Shown piece after piece: positions 18,133-29,075 of a stretch of 64,000 bases of DNA. Location of the stretch: the NCBI GenBank assembly GCA_016704445.1, contig JADJAE010000064.1:4041-68040 (forward strand), given 5' to 3'. The position numbers were made by a program, and so were the translations under genes. Source of the DNA: Deltaproteobacteria bacterium. GTDB taxonomy: Bacteria > Myxococcota_A > Polyangia > Polyangiales > Ga0077539. The first letter of the stretch is position 1. Each line of letters starts with the position of its first letter. The notes beneath the pieces are model-generated. The model was not told the DNA's origin. It saw only the letters and a program-made list of their open reading frames with translations, and made no database searches.

Positions 18133-18668
18133 GTTCACCGACCGCACGGCGCTACGCCAAGGCGATCTTCATGATCGGCGTGGAGGAGGGCAAGCTCGAC
18201 CTGCTCACCCGCGAGCTCAACGACCTGGCCGCGACGCTCAAGGGCTCCCCGGAGCTCCTCGGGCTGCTGGCCAACCCGGTGGTGCGGGAGGACTCGCGGC
18301 GCGCGGTGATGAACGACATCGCCGGGCGCATGGGGCTCTCGCCCACGGCGCGCAACGTCGCGATGCTCCTGTCCGACCGCCGCAAGGGGGCGCTGATCCC
18401 CGACGTGGCGGCGGCGCTCTCGGCGCTCGGCGACGAGAAGGCAGGCAAGGTCCAGGCGGAGGTCACCTCCGCGGTGCCGCTGAGCGACGCGCAGTACGCG
18501 CGGCTCACGGGCGTTCTGGAGCGGCTCACCGGGAAGTCCATTACGTTGTCGCGTAAGGTCGACCCGGGGCTCATCGGCGGGGTCGTGACCCGCATCGGCG
18601 ACAAGGTCTACGACGGCAGCATCCGCACGCGGCTCGAAGAGCTGCGGACCACTGCGCTCCAGGCATAG
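18129..18668 (+). CDS. atpH: F0F1 ATP synthase subunit delta
   Basis: A 179-residue delta subunit linking the peripheral stalk to the alpha3-beta3 head. It opens with the family motif TARRYAKAIF and ends with the conserved block KVDPGLIGGVVTRIGDKVYDGSIRTRLEEL, where the Gly-rich segment is diagnostic of OSCP/delta. The GTG start is within the stop of the preceding b gene. A 51-bp gap containing a hairpin follows before atpA. Confidence 0.94.
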   Translation: MSSPTARRYAKAIFMIGVEEGKLDLLTRELNDLAATLKGSPELLGLLANPVVREDSRRAVMNDIAGRMGLSPTARNVAMLLSDRRKGALIPDVAAALSALGDEKAGKVQAEVTSAVPLSDAQYARLTGVLERLTGKSITLSRKVDPGLIGGVVTRIGDKVYDGSIRTRLEELRTTALQA

Positions 18669-18681
18669 AGAAATAAAACGG

Positions 18682-18696
18682 GCCCGCACTCCGGGC
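18682..18696 (+). terminator. Hairpin between atpH and atpA
   Basis: GCCCG and CGGGC form a 5-bp stem with a CACTC loop followed by TTTC. It is preceded by the AT-rich run AGAAATAAAAC, uncommon in this genome. It could be a weak attenuator, or an RNA-processing or stability element tuning the delta-to-alpha ratio. Confidence 0.4.
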
Positions 18697-18719
18697 TTTC
18701 AGTCAGACAGAGGCGGACC

Positions 18720-20387
<1,668 letters not shown>

Positions 20388-20429
20388 CTTCTTCCACCCC
20401 TTTCCCCAAGCGCCTCCTGGAGCGTTGAA

Positions 20430-21326
20430 ATGCCCTCGCTGAAGTCGATCCGCCGTCGGATCACGTCGGTCAAGAGTACGCAGAAGATCACCCGCGCCAT
20501 GAAGATGGTCGCGGCCGCGCGCCTCAACCGCGCGCAGCTTCGCATCAAGGCGCTGCGCCCCTACGCCGTGAAGACGGCGGAGGTGCTGCGCTCCCTCGCG
20601 GGCCGCGCGGGCGGCGACGAGGAGGGGGCCCACCAGCTCCTCGCGCAGCGCCCGGTGAAGCGGGTGCTGCTGCTGGTCCTCACCAGCGACCGCGGCCTGG
20701 CGGGGGCCTTCAACAGCTCCATCCAGCGCGCGGCCGAGCGCAAGATCGCCGAGCTGCGCGGCGAGGGCTTCGAGGTGCTCCTCGGCGCCATCGGCCGCAA
20801 GGGCCGCGACTACCTGAAGCGCCGCGGCCTCGAAGCGCGGCACGACTGGTCGGGCATGGGCGAGCCCACCGCGGAGCTCGCGGCGGAGATCGCGCGCACC
20901 GTGTCGCGCGAGTTCGTGGAGGGCGAGGTCGACCGCGTGATCGTGCTCTTCAACGAGTTCAAGAGCGCGATGACCCAGAAGGTCACCTTCCTCCCGCTGC
21001 TGCCCATCGAGACGGCGGCGGAGCCCGCTCCTGCGGCCAACGCTCCCGCGAGCGGCAAGAACATGTCGGACTACATCTACGAGCCGTCGCAGGCCGCCCT
21101 GCTCGACCGGCTGCTGCCGATGTACGTCGAGGTCTCGGTCTTCCGCGCCATGCTCGACTCCAGCGCGAGCGAGCACGGGGCGCGCATGACCGCGATGGAC
21201 AGCGCGACCAACAACGCGAAGAAGATGATCGGCGCCCTGACCCTCGAGTACAACCGCGCCCGCCAGGCGGCGATCACCAAGGAGCTCATGGAGATCATCG
21301 GCGGCGCCGAGGCCATCAAGGACTGA
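20430..21326 (+). CDS. atpG: F0F1 ATP synthase subunit gamma
   Basis: Central rotor shaft of F1, 298 residues. N-terminal SLKSIRRRITSVKSTQKITRAMKMVAAARL and C-terminal ARMTAMDSATNNAKKMIGALTLEYNRARQAAITKEL form the coiled-coil shaft; LTSDRGLAGAFNSS is the family signature. An Ala/Pro-rich insertion (EPAPAANAPASGK, about residues 197-210) slightly lengthens it. It starts 42 bp after atpA. The usual next genes, atpD (beta) and atpC (epsilon), are absent; an unrelated gene follows. Confidence 0.95.
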   Translation: MPSLKSIRRRITSVKSTQKITRAMKMVAAARLNRAQLRIKALRPYAVKTAEVLRSLAGRAGGDEEGAHQLLAQRPVKRVLLLVLTSDRGLAGAFNSSIQRAAERKIAELRGEGFEVLLGAIGRKGRDYLKRRGLEARHDWSGMGEPTAELAAEIARTVSREFVEGEVDRVIVLFNEFKSAMTQKVTFLPLLPIETAAEPAPAANAPASGKNMSDYIYEPSQAALLDRLLPMYVEVSVFRAMLDSSASEHGARMTAMDSATNNAKKMIGALTLEYNRARQAAITKELMEIIGGAEAIKD

Positions 21327-21358
21327 GCGTCCTCCCTCTCCTTCCCCGCGCGGCTGTG

Positions 21359-21364
21359 TACCCT
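21359..21364 (+). promoter_or_regulatory. -10-like hexamer (TACCCT) ahead of a leaderless start
   Basis: TACCCT ends 6 nt before the ATG at 21371, with TGTG just upstream (extended -10 like). No ribosome-binding site precedes the ATG. Confidence 0.35.
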
Positions 21365-21370
21365 CCGCGC

Positions 21371-22054
21371 ATGCCTCCCTCCTCCTCGTCTCCGACCCAC
21401 CAGCTCCGACGCCTCGCGGCCTTCGCGATGGTCCTGGCGCTCCCTTCGTACGCGTCGGCGCACACGCCTCCGCCGCGCTATCCGCGGCTGCGGCCGACCC
21501 TCGAGCTCTCGCCCTGGGTGGGGCTCGGCGGGGGCGTCCTCGTGGTCGACGGATCCTCCGCGGCGGTCTTCGACCTGCGGCTCGGAGGCGACGCCACCGT
21601 GGCCATCGGCCGGGAGGGAGACACCCGCCTCGGGCCCTTCATCGAGGCGGCGACCGCGACCTTCGCGAGCGTGCAGGCGGTGGGCGGGGTCGAGCTCTTC
21701 CTGGGCGCCGCGCCCCGGCCGCTGCGGATGTTCTATTACACGGGCGAAGGGGTGTTCACCGCGCGTTTGGGGGCGGGCTGGGCGTGGCGCGATCACGACG
21801 TCGCGGAGGCGCGCTCGACGCCCATCGCCTCGCTGACGCTGACCTACGGATACCGCGCTCCCTTCTCGCTGAGAGAGTATCGGGACGAGCTGGTCCCGGA
21901 GGACGAGCCGCGACCGGCGATGCGCTACATGACCGGGGCGAGGCTGTGGGTGGGCGCCACCGTCGACCTCCGCGAGGCGCCGGGGTGGCAGCTCTCCGGC
22001 GGCATCGAGTTCGAGCCCGTGGGGACCTTCCGCTACCTGCTGGGGCTCTACTGA
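21371..22054 (+). CDS. Hypothetical exported protein, possibly small beta-barrel
   Basis: A 227-residue protein with a probable signal peptide (LRRLAAFAMVLALPSYASA, cleavage near AHT). The mature part has alternating hydrophobic segments with many Gly and aromatic residues, such as LELSPWVGLGGGVLVV, FDLRLGGDATVAIG, LGPFIEAATATFASVQAVGGVELFLG and a terminal GTFRYLLGLY with a C-terminal aromatic, a pattern seen in outer-membrane beta-barrels of about eight strands. No family is recognised. An in-frame GTG at 21356 would also be possible. It follows atpG by 44 bp but has its own putative promoter. Confidence 0.6.
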   Translation: MPPSSSSPTHQLRRLAAFAMVLALPSYASAHTPPPRYPRLRPTLELSPWVGLGGGVLVVDGSSAAVFDLRLGGDATVAIGREGDTRLGPFIEAATATFASVQAVGGVELFLGAAPRPLRMFYYTGEGVFTARLGAGWAWRDHDVAEARSTPIASLTLTYGYRAPFSLREYRDELVPEDEPRPAMRYMTGARLWVGATVDLREAPGWQLSGGIEFEPVGTFRYLLGLY

Positions 22055-22107
22055 CCATCTGCACGGATGGCGGGTGCCACCGGACGACCATTGCATAAGG
22101 CGCTGCG

Positions 22108-22488
22108 ATGGGGTTCAAGTCTGCGGCGATGGCATTCCAACGAGAGAAGCGGTTGACCCGCAAAGAGAAGCAGGCGCTCCACGGCGTCGGCCCGCGCCCC
22201 CCGGCGACCTCCACGAGCTTCGCGGCGCAGGGCATCGAGCTCGAGCCCGGGCTCAACGACCAGTCGCACGTGCACTGCGTCGCGTGCGGACGTCACCTCG
22301 ACACCGTCGGCGAGCTCCGCGCCCGCAACGGCGCCATGCGCCCCGGCGGCACCCCGTGGACCACCGTGCGCTGCGCCCACGGCAGCGCCTTCCAGTCGTG
22401 CGTCGCGTGCGTGCCCCAGACGCGGGTGCTGCTCGCCGACCACGACCGCAACGGCTCGGACGTGCGCGCCGCCGCCGCCTGGCACTGA
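22108..22488 (+). CDS. Hypothetical protein with zinc-binding Cys pairs
   Basis: A 126-residue protein I cannot assign. The N-terminal third is basic (FQREKRLTRKEKQALHG). The centre and C-terminus contain HVHCVACGRHLD, VRCAHGSAFQSC and CVAC, i.e. two CxxC pairs plus extra Cys/His, which suggests a bound zinc. A cytoplasmic zinc-ribbon protein is plausible. A CATAAG hexamer ends 8 nt before the ATG, again compatible with a leaderless start. An internal ATG at 22129 is an alternative start. Confidence 0.55.
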   Translation: MGFKSAAMAFQREKRLTRKEKQALHGVGPRPPATSTSFAAQGIELEPGLNDQSHVHCVACGRHLDTVGELRARNGAMRPGGTPWTTVRCAHGSAFQSCVACVPQTRVLLADHDRNGSDVRAAAAWH

Positions 22489-22584
22489 CCTCAACCGTAT
22501 CGACCCCTGTATCCCCTCCACTGCGCCGAAGGGTGCTGACCGGGGGGTAACGACCCCAAAGGCTTCATCGGGAGGCATTCACCC

Positions 22585-25506
22585 GTGAGCGATCCCGAAG
22601 AGAACGAGCCGGAGACGCAGCGGCGGCTGCTGGTGGTGGGCATCGGCGCCTCCGCGGGCGGGCTCGAGCCGCTCGGGACGCTCATCCGCAGCCTGGTCTG
22701 CGACGGCATGGCCTACGTCGTGCTGCAGCACATGGCCGCGGACCACGAGAGCGCGCTCGCGGAGATCCTGGCGCGCGGGGCGTCGGTGCGGGTGCTCACC
22801 GCTGCCCACGGGATGCCGCTCGAGGCCAGCACCGTCTACGTCACCCCGCCCGGCAAGGACATCACGGTGCAGGGCGGCGTGCTCCAGCTTCAAGCGCAGT
22901 CGGCGGAGGTGCCCCGGCACTCGATCGACAGCTTCCTCCGATCGCTCGCCGCCGATCAGGGGAGCGCCTCCGTCGCGGTCATCCTCTCCGGCTCCGGGGA
23001 CGACGGCGCGCTCGGCGCAAGGGCCGTCCGCGAGGCGGGCGGGATCACCTTCGCGCAGGAGCCCTCGACCGCGCAGCACCCGTCGATGCCGCAGAGCGTG
23101 ATCGACCTCGGCATGGCGGACTTCGCCCTCGCCCCGGCGGAGATCGGCGAGGAGCTCGCGCGGCTCTCGGCGCACCCCTTCGTCGCTCGACGTCGCCCGC
23201 AGCGGCTCTGGGGCCAAGGGCTGCTCGACCAGATCTTCGACCGGCTGCGGCGGGTCTTCGGGGTCGACTTCGCCGGGTACAAGCCGACCACCATCGAGCG
23301 CCGGCTGGGGCGCCGGCTGGCGCTGCGCAAGGTCGAGCGGGCGGAGGACTACCTGACCCTCCTCGACTCGGACGCCGAGGAGCTGAAGAGCCTCTACGGC
23401 GACCTGCTCATCGGGGTCACCGCGTTCTTCCGCGATCGCGAGACCTTCGAGCTGCTGGAGAGCACGGTGGTCCCTCGCCTCTTCGCGGGGCGCTCGCCCG
23501 ACTCCCCGGTGCGCGTCTGGGTGCCCGGCTGCTCGTCCGGCGAGGAGGCCTACTCCATCGCGATGTGCGTGATCGAGCACCTCGACACGCTCGGGGTGCA
23601 GATCCCGGTGCAGATCTTCGCCACCGACATCGACGACCGCGCGCTGGCTCGCGCCCGGCTCGGGCTCTACCCCCTCGGCGTCGAGCTCGACATCTCCGCC
23701 GGTCGGCTGCAGCGCTTCTTCACCCGCCAGGGCGACGCCTGGCAGGTCTCGCAGCGGCTGCGCGCCATGGTGATCTTCGCCCACCACAACCTGGGCAAGG
23801 ACCCGCCGTTCTCCCGGCTCGACCTCGTGAGCTGCCGCAACGTGCTGATCTACATGCAGCCGAGCCTCCAGAAGCGGGTGCTGCGGGTCTTCCACTACGC
23901 GCTCAAGCCCGACGGCTTCTTGCAGCTTGGCGCCTCGGAGTCGGTCGGCGACGCGGCGGAGCTCTTCTCGCTCGTCGACCGCCGGCTGAAGCTCTACTCG
24001 CGCAAGAGCGCGCCGCCGACGGGCGTCTTCGACCTCTCCGCCGGCTCCCGCGGGGGACCCTTCTCCCCGGGGGCGCGGCCCGCGCTGCCGACGGCCGAGC
24101 ACCGCCCGATGGTGAGCACGCAGCAGCTCGCCGACCGCATGGTGCTGGAGAAGTTCGGGCCGCCCGGGATGCTGGTCGACGAGAAGCTCGACGTGATCCA
24201 GTTTCGCGGGCAGACCGGGCCCTACCTCGGGCCGAGCGCCGGGGTGGCCACGCTCAACGTGCTGAAGCTGGTGCGCCCGGAGCTGCTGCCCGAGCTGCGC
24301 CAGGCGCTGCAGACGGCCGCGATCCACGGGGTGGAGGTCACCTCGGGGCCGGTGGCCCTGCTGGGAGCGCCGGCCTCCGCCGCGGTGGTCGTCGACGTGA
24401 TGCCGCTGCGCGACGGGCCCGGCCGGGAGCAGTGCCTGCTGGTGATGTTCCGCGACGCGCCGACCGCGACGGCGGCCGCGGCGGCGGTGACGAGCGAGGA
24501 GGCCGGGGCGACGCAGGTGCGCGCGCTGGAGACCGAGCTGCTGGTCACCAAGGAGTACCTCCAGACCAGCGTGCGCGAGCTGGAGGTGGCCAACGAAGAA
24601 CTCCAGACCGCCAACGAGGAGCTTCAGTCGACCAACGAGGAGCTTCAGTCCACCAACGAGGAGCTCGAGACCTCGAAGGAAGAACTCCAGTCGACCAACG
24701 AGGAGCTGAGCACCATCAACGAGGAGCTGCAGAACCGCATCGGGCAGCTCAACGAGAGCAACGACGACCTGCAGAACGTGCTCGCGGACGTGAGCACCCC
24801 GCTGGTGCTCGTGGGCATGGACCTGCGCATCCGGCGCTTCTCCGCGGCGGCCGAGCAGCTCCTGCACCTGATCGCCGAGGACGTGGGGCGCCCGGTGGCC
24901 CGGCTCGAGGCCGCGCTCAACCCGCCCCCGATCGAGGCCCCGGGCGCCGAGGCCGATCGGACGCCGCTGGTCGAGCCCGCGGTCGCCGAGACGATCCGCT
25001 CGCTGCAGGAGTGCGCGCGGCGGGTGCGAGCCTCCGACGGCCACTGGTACACGATGCGGACGATCCCCTACCGCACCCTCGACCACGCGATTCGCGGGGC
25101 GGTGATCGAGTTCACCCGGGCTCCTCCGGCGAGGAAGGGCACGGAGTCCGTGGAGATCCACGAGATGGTCGGCAAGGTGTTGTCGACGCTGCCCCACGTG
25201 CTCATGTTGCTCGACGAGCACATGCGGCTGGTCTGGGTGAACAAGGCCTTCTTCGACGCCTTCCACGTGGGCGCCGAGGTGCTCGGCCGCACCCTCGACG
25301 AGGTGTGGCCGGCGAGGGCGTCGGAGCCCGTGCTGTGGTCTGCCTTCGAGGAGGCGGTGGCCCGTGGGAAGAGCTTCGCGGAGATGGTCGTCGAGCATCC
25401 CTTCGGCCGCGAGGGCGAGCGCCCGATGAAGTTCTCCGCGCGGGCGCTGGCTGCCACGGGTGACCGGCCGGCCCTCACGCTCGTGCTCATCGAGGAGACG
25501 CGATGA
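22585..25506 (+). CDS. CheB-CheR fusion with coiled coil and PAS domains
   Basis: A 973-residue protein joining chemoreceptor methylesterase and methyltransferase modules. CheB spans about residues 14-195: Ser in GASAGG (23), His in LQHM (49), Asp in SGSGDDG (about 139). The CheR domain spans about 210-475: the all-alpha N-terminal part (LLDQIFDRLRRVFGVDF), the SAM motif WVPGCSSGEEAYS near 313, and DLVSCRNVLIYM. Residues ~650-732 are a striking heptad coiled coil of repeated NEELQST units. Two PAS-like domains follow (LVLVGMDLRIRRFSAAAEQLL and MLLDEHMRLVWVNKAFFDAF). No CheB receiver domain is present. GTG start with GGGAGG 9 nt upstream; ATGA overlap with the histidine kinase. Such CheB-CheR-PAS proteins usually feed two-component signalling rather than flagellar chemotaxis. 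Confidence 0.9.
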   Translation: MSDPEENEPETQRRLLVVGIGASAGGLEPLGTLIRSLVCDGMAYVVLQHMAADHESALAEILARGASVRVLTAAHGMPLEASTVYVTPPGKDITVQGGVLQLQAQSAEVPRHSIDSFLRSLAADQGSASVAVILSGSGDDGALGARAVREAGGITFAQEPSTAQHPSMPQSVIDLGMADFALAPAEIGEELARLSAHPFVARRRPQRLWGQGLLDQIFDRLRRVFGVDFAGYKPTTIERRLGRRLALRKVERAEDYLTLLDSDAEELKSLYGDLLIGVTAFFRDRETFELLESTVVPRLFAGRSPDSPVRVWVPGCSSGEEAYSIAMCVIEHLDTLGVQIPVQIFATDIDDRALARARLGLYPLGVELDISAGRLQRFFTRQGDAWQVSQRLRAMVIFAHHNLGKDPPFSRLDLVSCRNVLIYMQPSLQKRVLRVFHYALKPDGFLQLGASESVGDAAELFSLVDRRLKLYSRKSAPPTGVFDLSAGSRGGPFSPGARPALPTAEHRPMVSTQQLADRMVLEKFGPPGMLVDEKLDVIQFRGQTGPYLGPSAGVATLNVLKLVRPELLPELRQALQTAAIHGVEVTSGPVALLGAPASAAVVVDVMPLRDGPGREQCLLVMFRDAPTATAAAAAVTSEEAGATQVRALETELLVTKEYLQTSVRELEVANEELQTANEELQSTNEELQSTNEELETSKEELQSTNEELSTINEELQNRIGQLNESNDDLQNVLADVSTPLVLVGMDLRIRRFSAAAEQLLHLIAEDVGRPVARLEAALNPPPIEAPGAEADRTPLVEPAVAETIRSLQECARRVRASDGHWYTMRTIPYRTLDHAIRGAVIEFTRAPPARKGTESVEIHEMVGKVLSTLPHVLMLLDEHMRLVWVNKAFFDAFHVGAEVLGRTLDEVWPARASEPVLWSAFEEAVARGKSFAEMVVEHPFGREGERPMKFSARALAATGDRPALTLVLIEETR
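24591..24730 (+). repeat. 21-bp heptad repeats (NEELQST) in the CheB-CheR linker
   Basis: Consecutive 21-bp units of the AACGAGGAGCTTCAGTCGACC type encode heptads NEELQTA, NEELQST, NEELQST, NEELETS, KEELQST, NEELSTI and NEELQNR. This is a rigid coiled-coil spacer common to this protein family. Confidence 0.85.
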
Positions 25507-27524
25507 ACCCCAAAGACACGAACCCGCGCCTGGGCGCCCGGGCGGAGCTCGACGACGGGGCGCGCGAGCTGCAGCTCCACCAGATCGAGCTCGAGGAGCA
25601 GAACCGCGCGCTGCGCGACGCCCAGTGCGCCCTCGAGGAGTCGCGCAACCGCTACGCCGACCTCTACGACTTCGCGCCCATCGCCTACTGCACCCTCGAC
25701 GAGCGTGGATGCATCCGGGAGGTCAACTTCACCGGCGCCAGCCTGCTCGGCCGCGACCGCATGGCGCTCATCGGGGCGCCGCTGCTGTCCGTGGTGCGCA
25801 TGGACGACCCGGCGCTCTTCTGGCGGCACATCGCGCAGTGCCGCAAGACCGGCGCGGCGGTGAGCAGCGAGCTCTCCTTCACGACCGCCGACGCCCGCTC
25901 GCTGTGCGTGCAGGCGATCAGCACGCCGGAGTTCGACCCGAAGGGCCGGCTCACCGGGCTGCGCACCGCGCTCTCCGACCTCAGCGCCCACAAGCTGGCG
26001 GAGCGCGATCGCGACCTGGCCTGGAGGGCGGAGTCGACCCTGCGCCAGCAGCTCGAGCGCATCGACCAGGCGATGATCGCTGTGACGACGGCGCTCGCCG
26101 GGCTGCGCGGCACCAGCAACCTTGATGCAGTGCTGCGGGTGATCGTGAAGCAGGCGCTCTCGGTCGTCGGCGCGCAGTACGCCGCCTTCGGGAGCGTCAC
26201 GGCCGACGGGGCGGGCTTCGAGCCGAAGGTCGAGGTGGGCGTCGACCCGCGGGACGAAGGGCAGCTCAGCCTGCTGGTGCGCCACGGGGAGCAGACGCTC
26301 GGCGCGCTGCGCATCGCGGGCAAGCGCGGGGGCCCTGGCTTCGACGCGGACGACCGGCGCTGCGCGGAGATGCTGGCCCGGCGCGTAGGCGTCGCGCTGG
26401 AGATCGCGCGGCTCCACGACGCGGCGGAGGCGGCGGTCGAGTCGCGAGACCACCTGCTCGCGGTCGTCTCGCACGACCTGCGCAACCCGCTGTCGATCAT
26501 CGCGATGCACGCCTCGCTCATCGCGCGCTCGGAGGGGGGTGACCCTCGGGCGCAGGCCAGGGTCATCGAGGACTCCGCCGCGCGGATGAGCCGGCTCATC
26601 AAGGACCTGCTGCAGGCGGCGACCATCGAGGCGGGCGAGTTCACCATCGAGGCGAGGGCGGAGAGCCCGCGACGCCTCGTCGAGGAGTGGACCGAGGCGG
26701 AGCGGGAGGTCGTCTCCGCGCGCGGTATCCGCCTGGAGGGCCAGGTAGCGCCGGGGCTCCCGAGGGTGCACTGCGACCGCGAGCGGGTGCGGCAGGTGCT
26801 CAGCAACCTCCTCGAGAACGCGATACGCTTCACCCCCGCGGGAGGCGAGGTGCGCGTCGGCGTGACGCCGCGCGGGCCGGACGTGTGCTTCTCGGTCTCG
26901 GACACGGGCTGCGGCATCCCGGAGTCCGAGCAGCCGAGGATCTTCGATCGCTACTGGAAGGGCAGGGGGCAGGGGGCTCAGGGCACCGGGCTCGGCCTCA
27001 GCATCGCGCAGGGCATCGTGCGAGCGCACGGCGGAGCGATCTGGCTGGAGAGCGCGCCCGGGGTCGGGACCACGTTCTTCTTCACGCTCCCTCCCTCCCT
27101 GGCCTCCGACCCGATCGTCCCTTCCGAACCGCCGCCGCAGCTCGACGAGGACCGGCTGCGGGGGCTGCGCGTGATGCTGGTCGACGACGAGGCGGCCGCG
27201 GTGAAGGCCCTGGGCTTCCTGCTGGGCAGCGAGGGGCTCGTGGTGTCGGAGGCGACCAGCGGGGAGCAGTGCCTCGGTCGCATCGAGCAGGAGCGCCCGG
27301 ACGTTCTGGTGCTGGACATGGAGATGCCGGGCATGACGGGCCTCGAGCTTCTGGAGCGGGTGCGCGCCCTCCGGCCCGGGCTGCCCGCGGTGGTGATGTC
27401 GGGCTACACCTCCGAGCAGCGGGACATCCGGCAGGCGCTGCAGGCCGAGCGCGTGGCCTACGTCGACAAGCCCATCGACCTCGACCGGCTGCTCTCGGTG
27501 CTCGCCCGGGTCACCGACGCGTAG
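25503..27524 (+). CDS. Hybrid histidine kinase (PAS-GAF-HisKA-HATPase-REC)
   Basis: A 673-residue soluble sensor kinase; no signal peptide or membrane helix is evident. An N-terminal short coiled coil (LQLHQIELEEQNRALRDAQ) leads to a PAS domain (about 50-165), a GAF-like domain (about 195-310), HisKA with His in AVVSHDLRNP near 325, HATPase with NLLENAIRFTPAGG, DTGCGIP and GTGLGLSIAQG (about 425-530), and a C-terminal receiver (about 555-673) with LVDDEA, acceptor Asp in VLVLDMEMPG, MSGY and DKPID. All catalytic residues are present. ATGA overlap with the CheB-CheR gene implies joint production and function, with CheB-CheR possibly acting as its sensory partner. It converges with the ctpA-like gene, overlapping by 14 bp. 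Confidence 0.92.
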   Translation: MNPKDTNPRLGARAELDDGARELQLHQIELEEQNRALRDAQCALEESRNRYADLYDFAPIAYCTLDERGCIREVNFTGASLLGRDRMALIGAPLLSVVRMDDPALFWRHIAQCRKTGAAVSSELSFTTADARSLCVQAISTPEFDPKGRLTGLRTALSDLSAHKLAERDRDLAWRAESTLRQQLERIDQAMIAVTTALAGLRGTSNLDAVLRVIVKQALSVVGAQYAAFGSVTADGAGFEPKVEVGVDPRDEGQLSLLVRHGEQTLGALRIAGKRGGPGFDADDRRCAEMLARRVGVALEIARLHDAAEAAVESRDHLLAVVSHDLRNPLSIIAMHASLIARSEGGDPRAQARVIEDSAARMSRLIKDLLQAATIEAGEFTIEARAESPRRLVEEWTEAEREVVSARGIRLEGQVAPGLPRVHCDRERVRQVLSNLLENAIRFTPAGGEVRVGVTPRGPDVCFSVSDTGCGIPESEQPRIFDRYWKGRGQGAQGTGLGLSIAQGIVRAHGGAIWLESAPGVGTTFFFTLPPSLASDPIVPSEPPPQLDEDRLRGLRVMLVDDEAAAVKALGFLLGSEGLVVSEATSGEQCLGRIEQERPDVLVLDMEMPGMTGLELLERVRALRPGLPAVVMSGYTSEQRDIRQALQAERVAYVDKPIDLDRLLSVLARVTDA

Positions 27525-28854
27525 GCGCCCTGCGGGGCGGGGCTGCGGTCGCCGCGGGCTCGCGCACCATCCCTCGCAGGAGCTGGTAGCCGACGCGCAG
27601 CTGGAGGTCGCGCATCTCGCTCCCCGGCACCGGCGGCGGCGCGGCGTCCCCGCTCTCGCGGTGCGGCAGGTGCTGGTCCAGGTCGCGCTCTCGCTCCGGC
27701 GCGGAGGAGGAGCCCTCCTCGGGCTCGTCGGGCAGATCGACCTGCTCGACCTGCACGTCGGGCGCGATGCCCTGCGCCTGGATGCTCCGCCCCGACGGGG
27801 TGAAGTACCGCGCGATGGTGATCTTGAGCGCGCCGCCGTCGGAGAGGTCGATGACCGTCTGCACGCTCCCCTTGCCGAAGGTGCGCACGCCCACGAGCGT
27901 GGCGCGGCGGTGGTCCTGCAGCGCGCCCGCGACGATCTCCGCGGCGCTCGCGGTGTACTCGTTGACCAGCACCACCATCGGGAAGTTTGGGAGCGTCCCG
28001 GGGCCCTGCGCGCGCGCCTCGTCCTGCGCCGCGCCGTTGCGCCCTCGCGTCGTCACGATGAGCCCCTCCCGGAGAAACTCGTCCGTCACGCTGATGCCCT
28101 CGTCGAGCAACCCCCCGGGGTTGTTGCGCAGGTCGAGCACCAGGCCCCGGAGCGTTCCCCCGGCCTCGCGGGTGAGGCGCTCGATGGCGAGCTGGAGTTC
28201 CCACGACGCGTGGTCCTGGAAGCTCTTGAGGTTGACGTAGCCGATGCGCTCGGGGAGCAGCTCCGCGTCGACGCTGGTGACGTGCACGACCTCGCGCACC
28301 AGCTCGAGCCGTATCGGGTCGGCCGCCCCGCGCCGCCGCAGCACCACCCGCACCCGCGTGCCCGCCGCGCCGCGCATCCGACGCACCGCCTCGTCGACGG
28401 ACATCCCGCGCGCGTCGCGCCCCTCGATGGACACGATCTCGTCCCCCGCGCGCACCCCCGCCCGCTCGGCCGGCGAGGTCGCGATGGGGGCGACCACCAT
28501 CAGGTACTCGCCGCGCGCGTCGATCTCCACGCCGACCCCGCCGAAGTCGCCGCTCGTGTCGCTCTGCAGCAGCGCGTACTCCTCACGGTTGAGGTAGCTG
28601 CTGTGCGGGTCGAGCGCGCCGACCATCCCCCGTATCGCGCCGTCGAGCAGCCGGTCTTCGCTCACCGGGTCGACGTAGCTGTTCTCGACGTGCGCCAGCA
28701 CCTCCGAGAGCACCCCCAGCCGGCGGTACGGCGAGGCCGACGGCGGGTCCGCGTGGGCCCCGCGCCCGCTCAGCGAGCCCGCCCCGAAGGCGCCCACCGC
28801 GAGCGCCGCCACCCCGAGGCCCCGCACCCAACGCTGTCTCGATCGCACCTGCAC
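27511..28854 (-). CDS. Carboxy-terminal processing protease (S41 family)
   Basis: A 447-residue CtpA/Prc-type serine protease, exported to the periplasm. A signal or anchor segment (GLGVAALAVGAFGAGSLSG) is followed by an N-terminal helical region with LDPHSSYLN, a PDZ domain (about 95-185: GDFGGVGVEI, ERAGVRAGDEIVSIEGRD), and the S41 core with VLDLRNNPGGLL, the nucleophile Ser in NEYTASAAEIVAG near 304, and the general-base Lys in TFGKGSVQ near 327. A charged, low-complexity segment follows residue ~385. Start is GTG at 28854. These proteases trim C-termini of envelope proteins and cell-wall hydrolases. The end overlaps the histidine-kinase end by 14 bp on the other strand. Confidence 0.92.
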   Translation of the reverse strand: MQVRSRQRWVRGLGVAALAVGAFGAGSLSGRGAHADPPSASPYRRLGVLSEVLAHVENSYVDPVSEDRLLDGAIRGMVGALDPHSSYLNREEYALLQSDTSGDFGGVGVEIDARGEYLMVVAPIATSPAERAGVRAGDEIVSIEGRDARGMSVDEAVRRMRGAAGTRVRVVLRRRGAADPIRLELVREVVHVTSVDAELLPERIGYVNLKSFQDHASWELQLAIERLTREAGGTLRGLVLDLRNNPGGLLDEGISVTDEFLREGLIVTTRGRNGAAQDEARAQGPGTLPNFPMVVLVNEYTASAAEIVAGALQDHRRATLVGVRTFGKGSVQTVIDLSDGGALKITIARYFTPSGRSIQAQGIAPDVQVEQVDLPDEPEEGSSSAPERERDLDQHLPHRESGDAAPPPVPGSEMRDLQLRVGYQLLRGMVREPAATAAPPRRAPTRR

Positions 28855-29075
28855 GCTCCGGTCTCCAGCGGCCCTGTCAGGGCGCCGCCGGACTTCTTAC
28901 CCCGAACGCGCCCCCTTAGGGGCAGCACCAGTACGACGCCCGCCCCGCCCTACCCTTGACGCTTCCGCACAGTGTGAGAGAAGACGCGGCTGCTTCGGGC
29001 GTTCGAGCGCCCATTGGGAAAGTCCCTCCGCCGCCATTCACCCCCGGCGTTGGGCGTCAACGGAGGAATCCTTTC

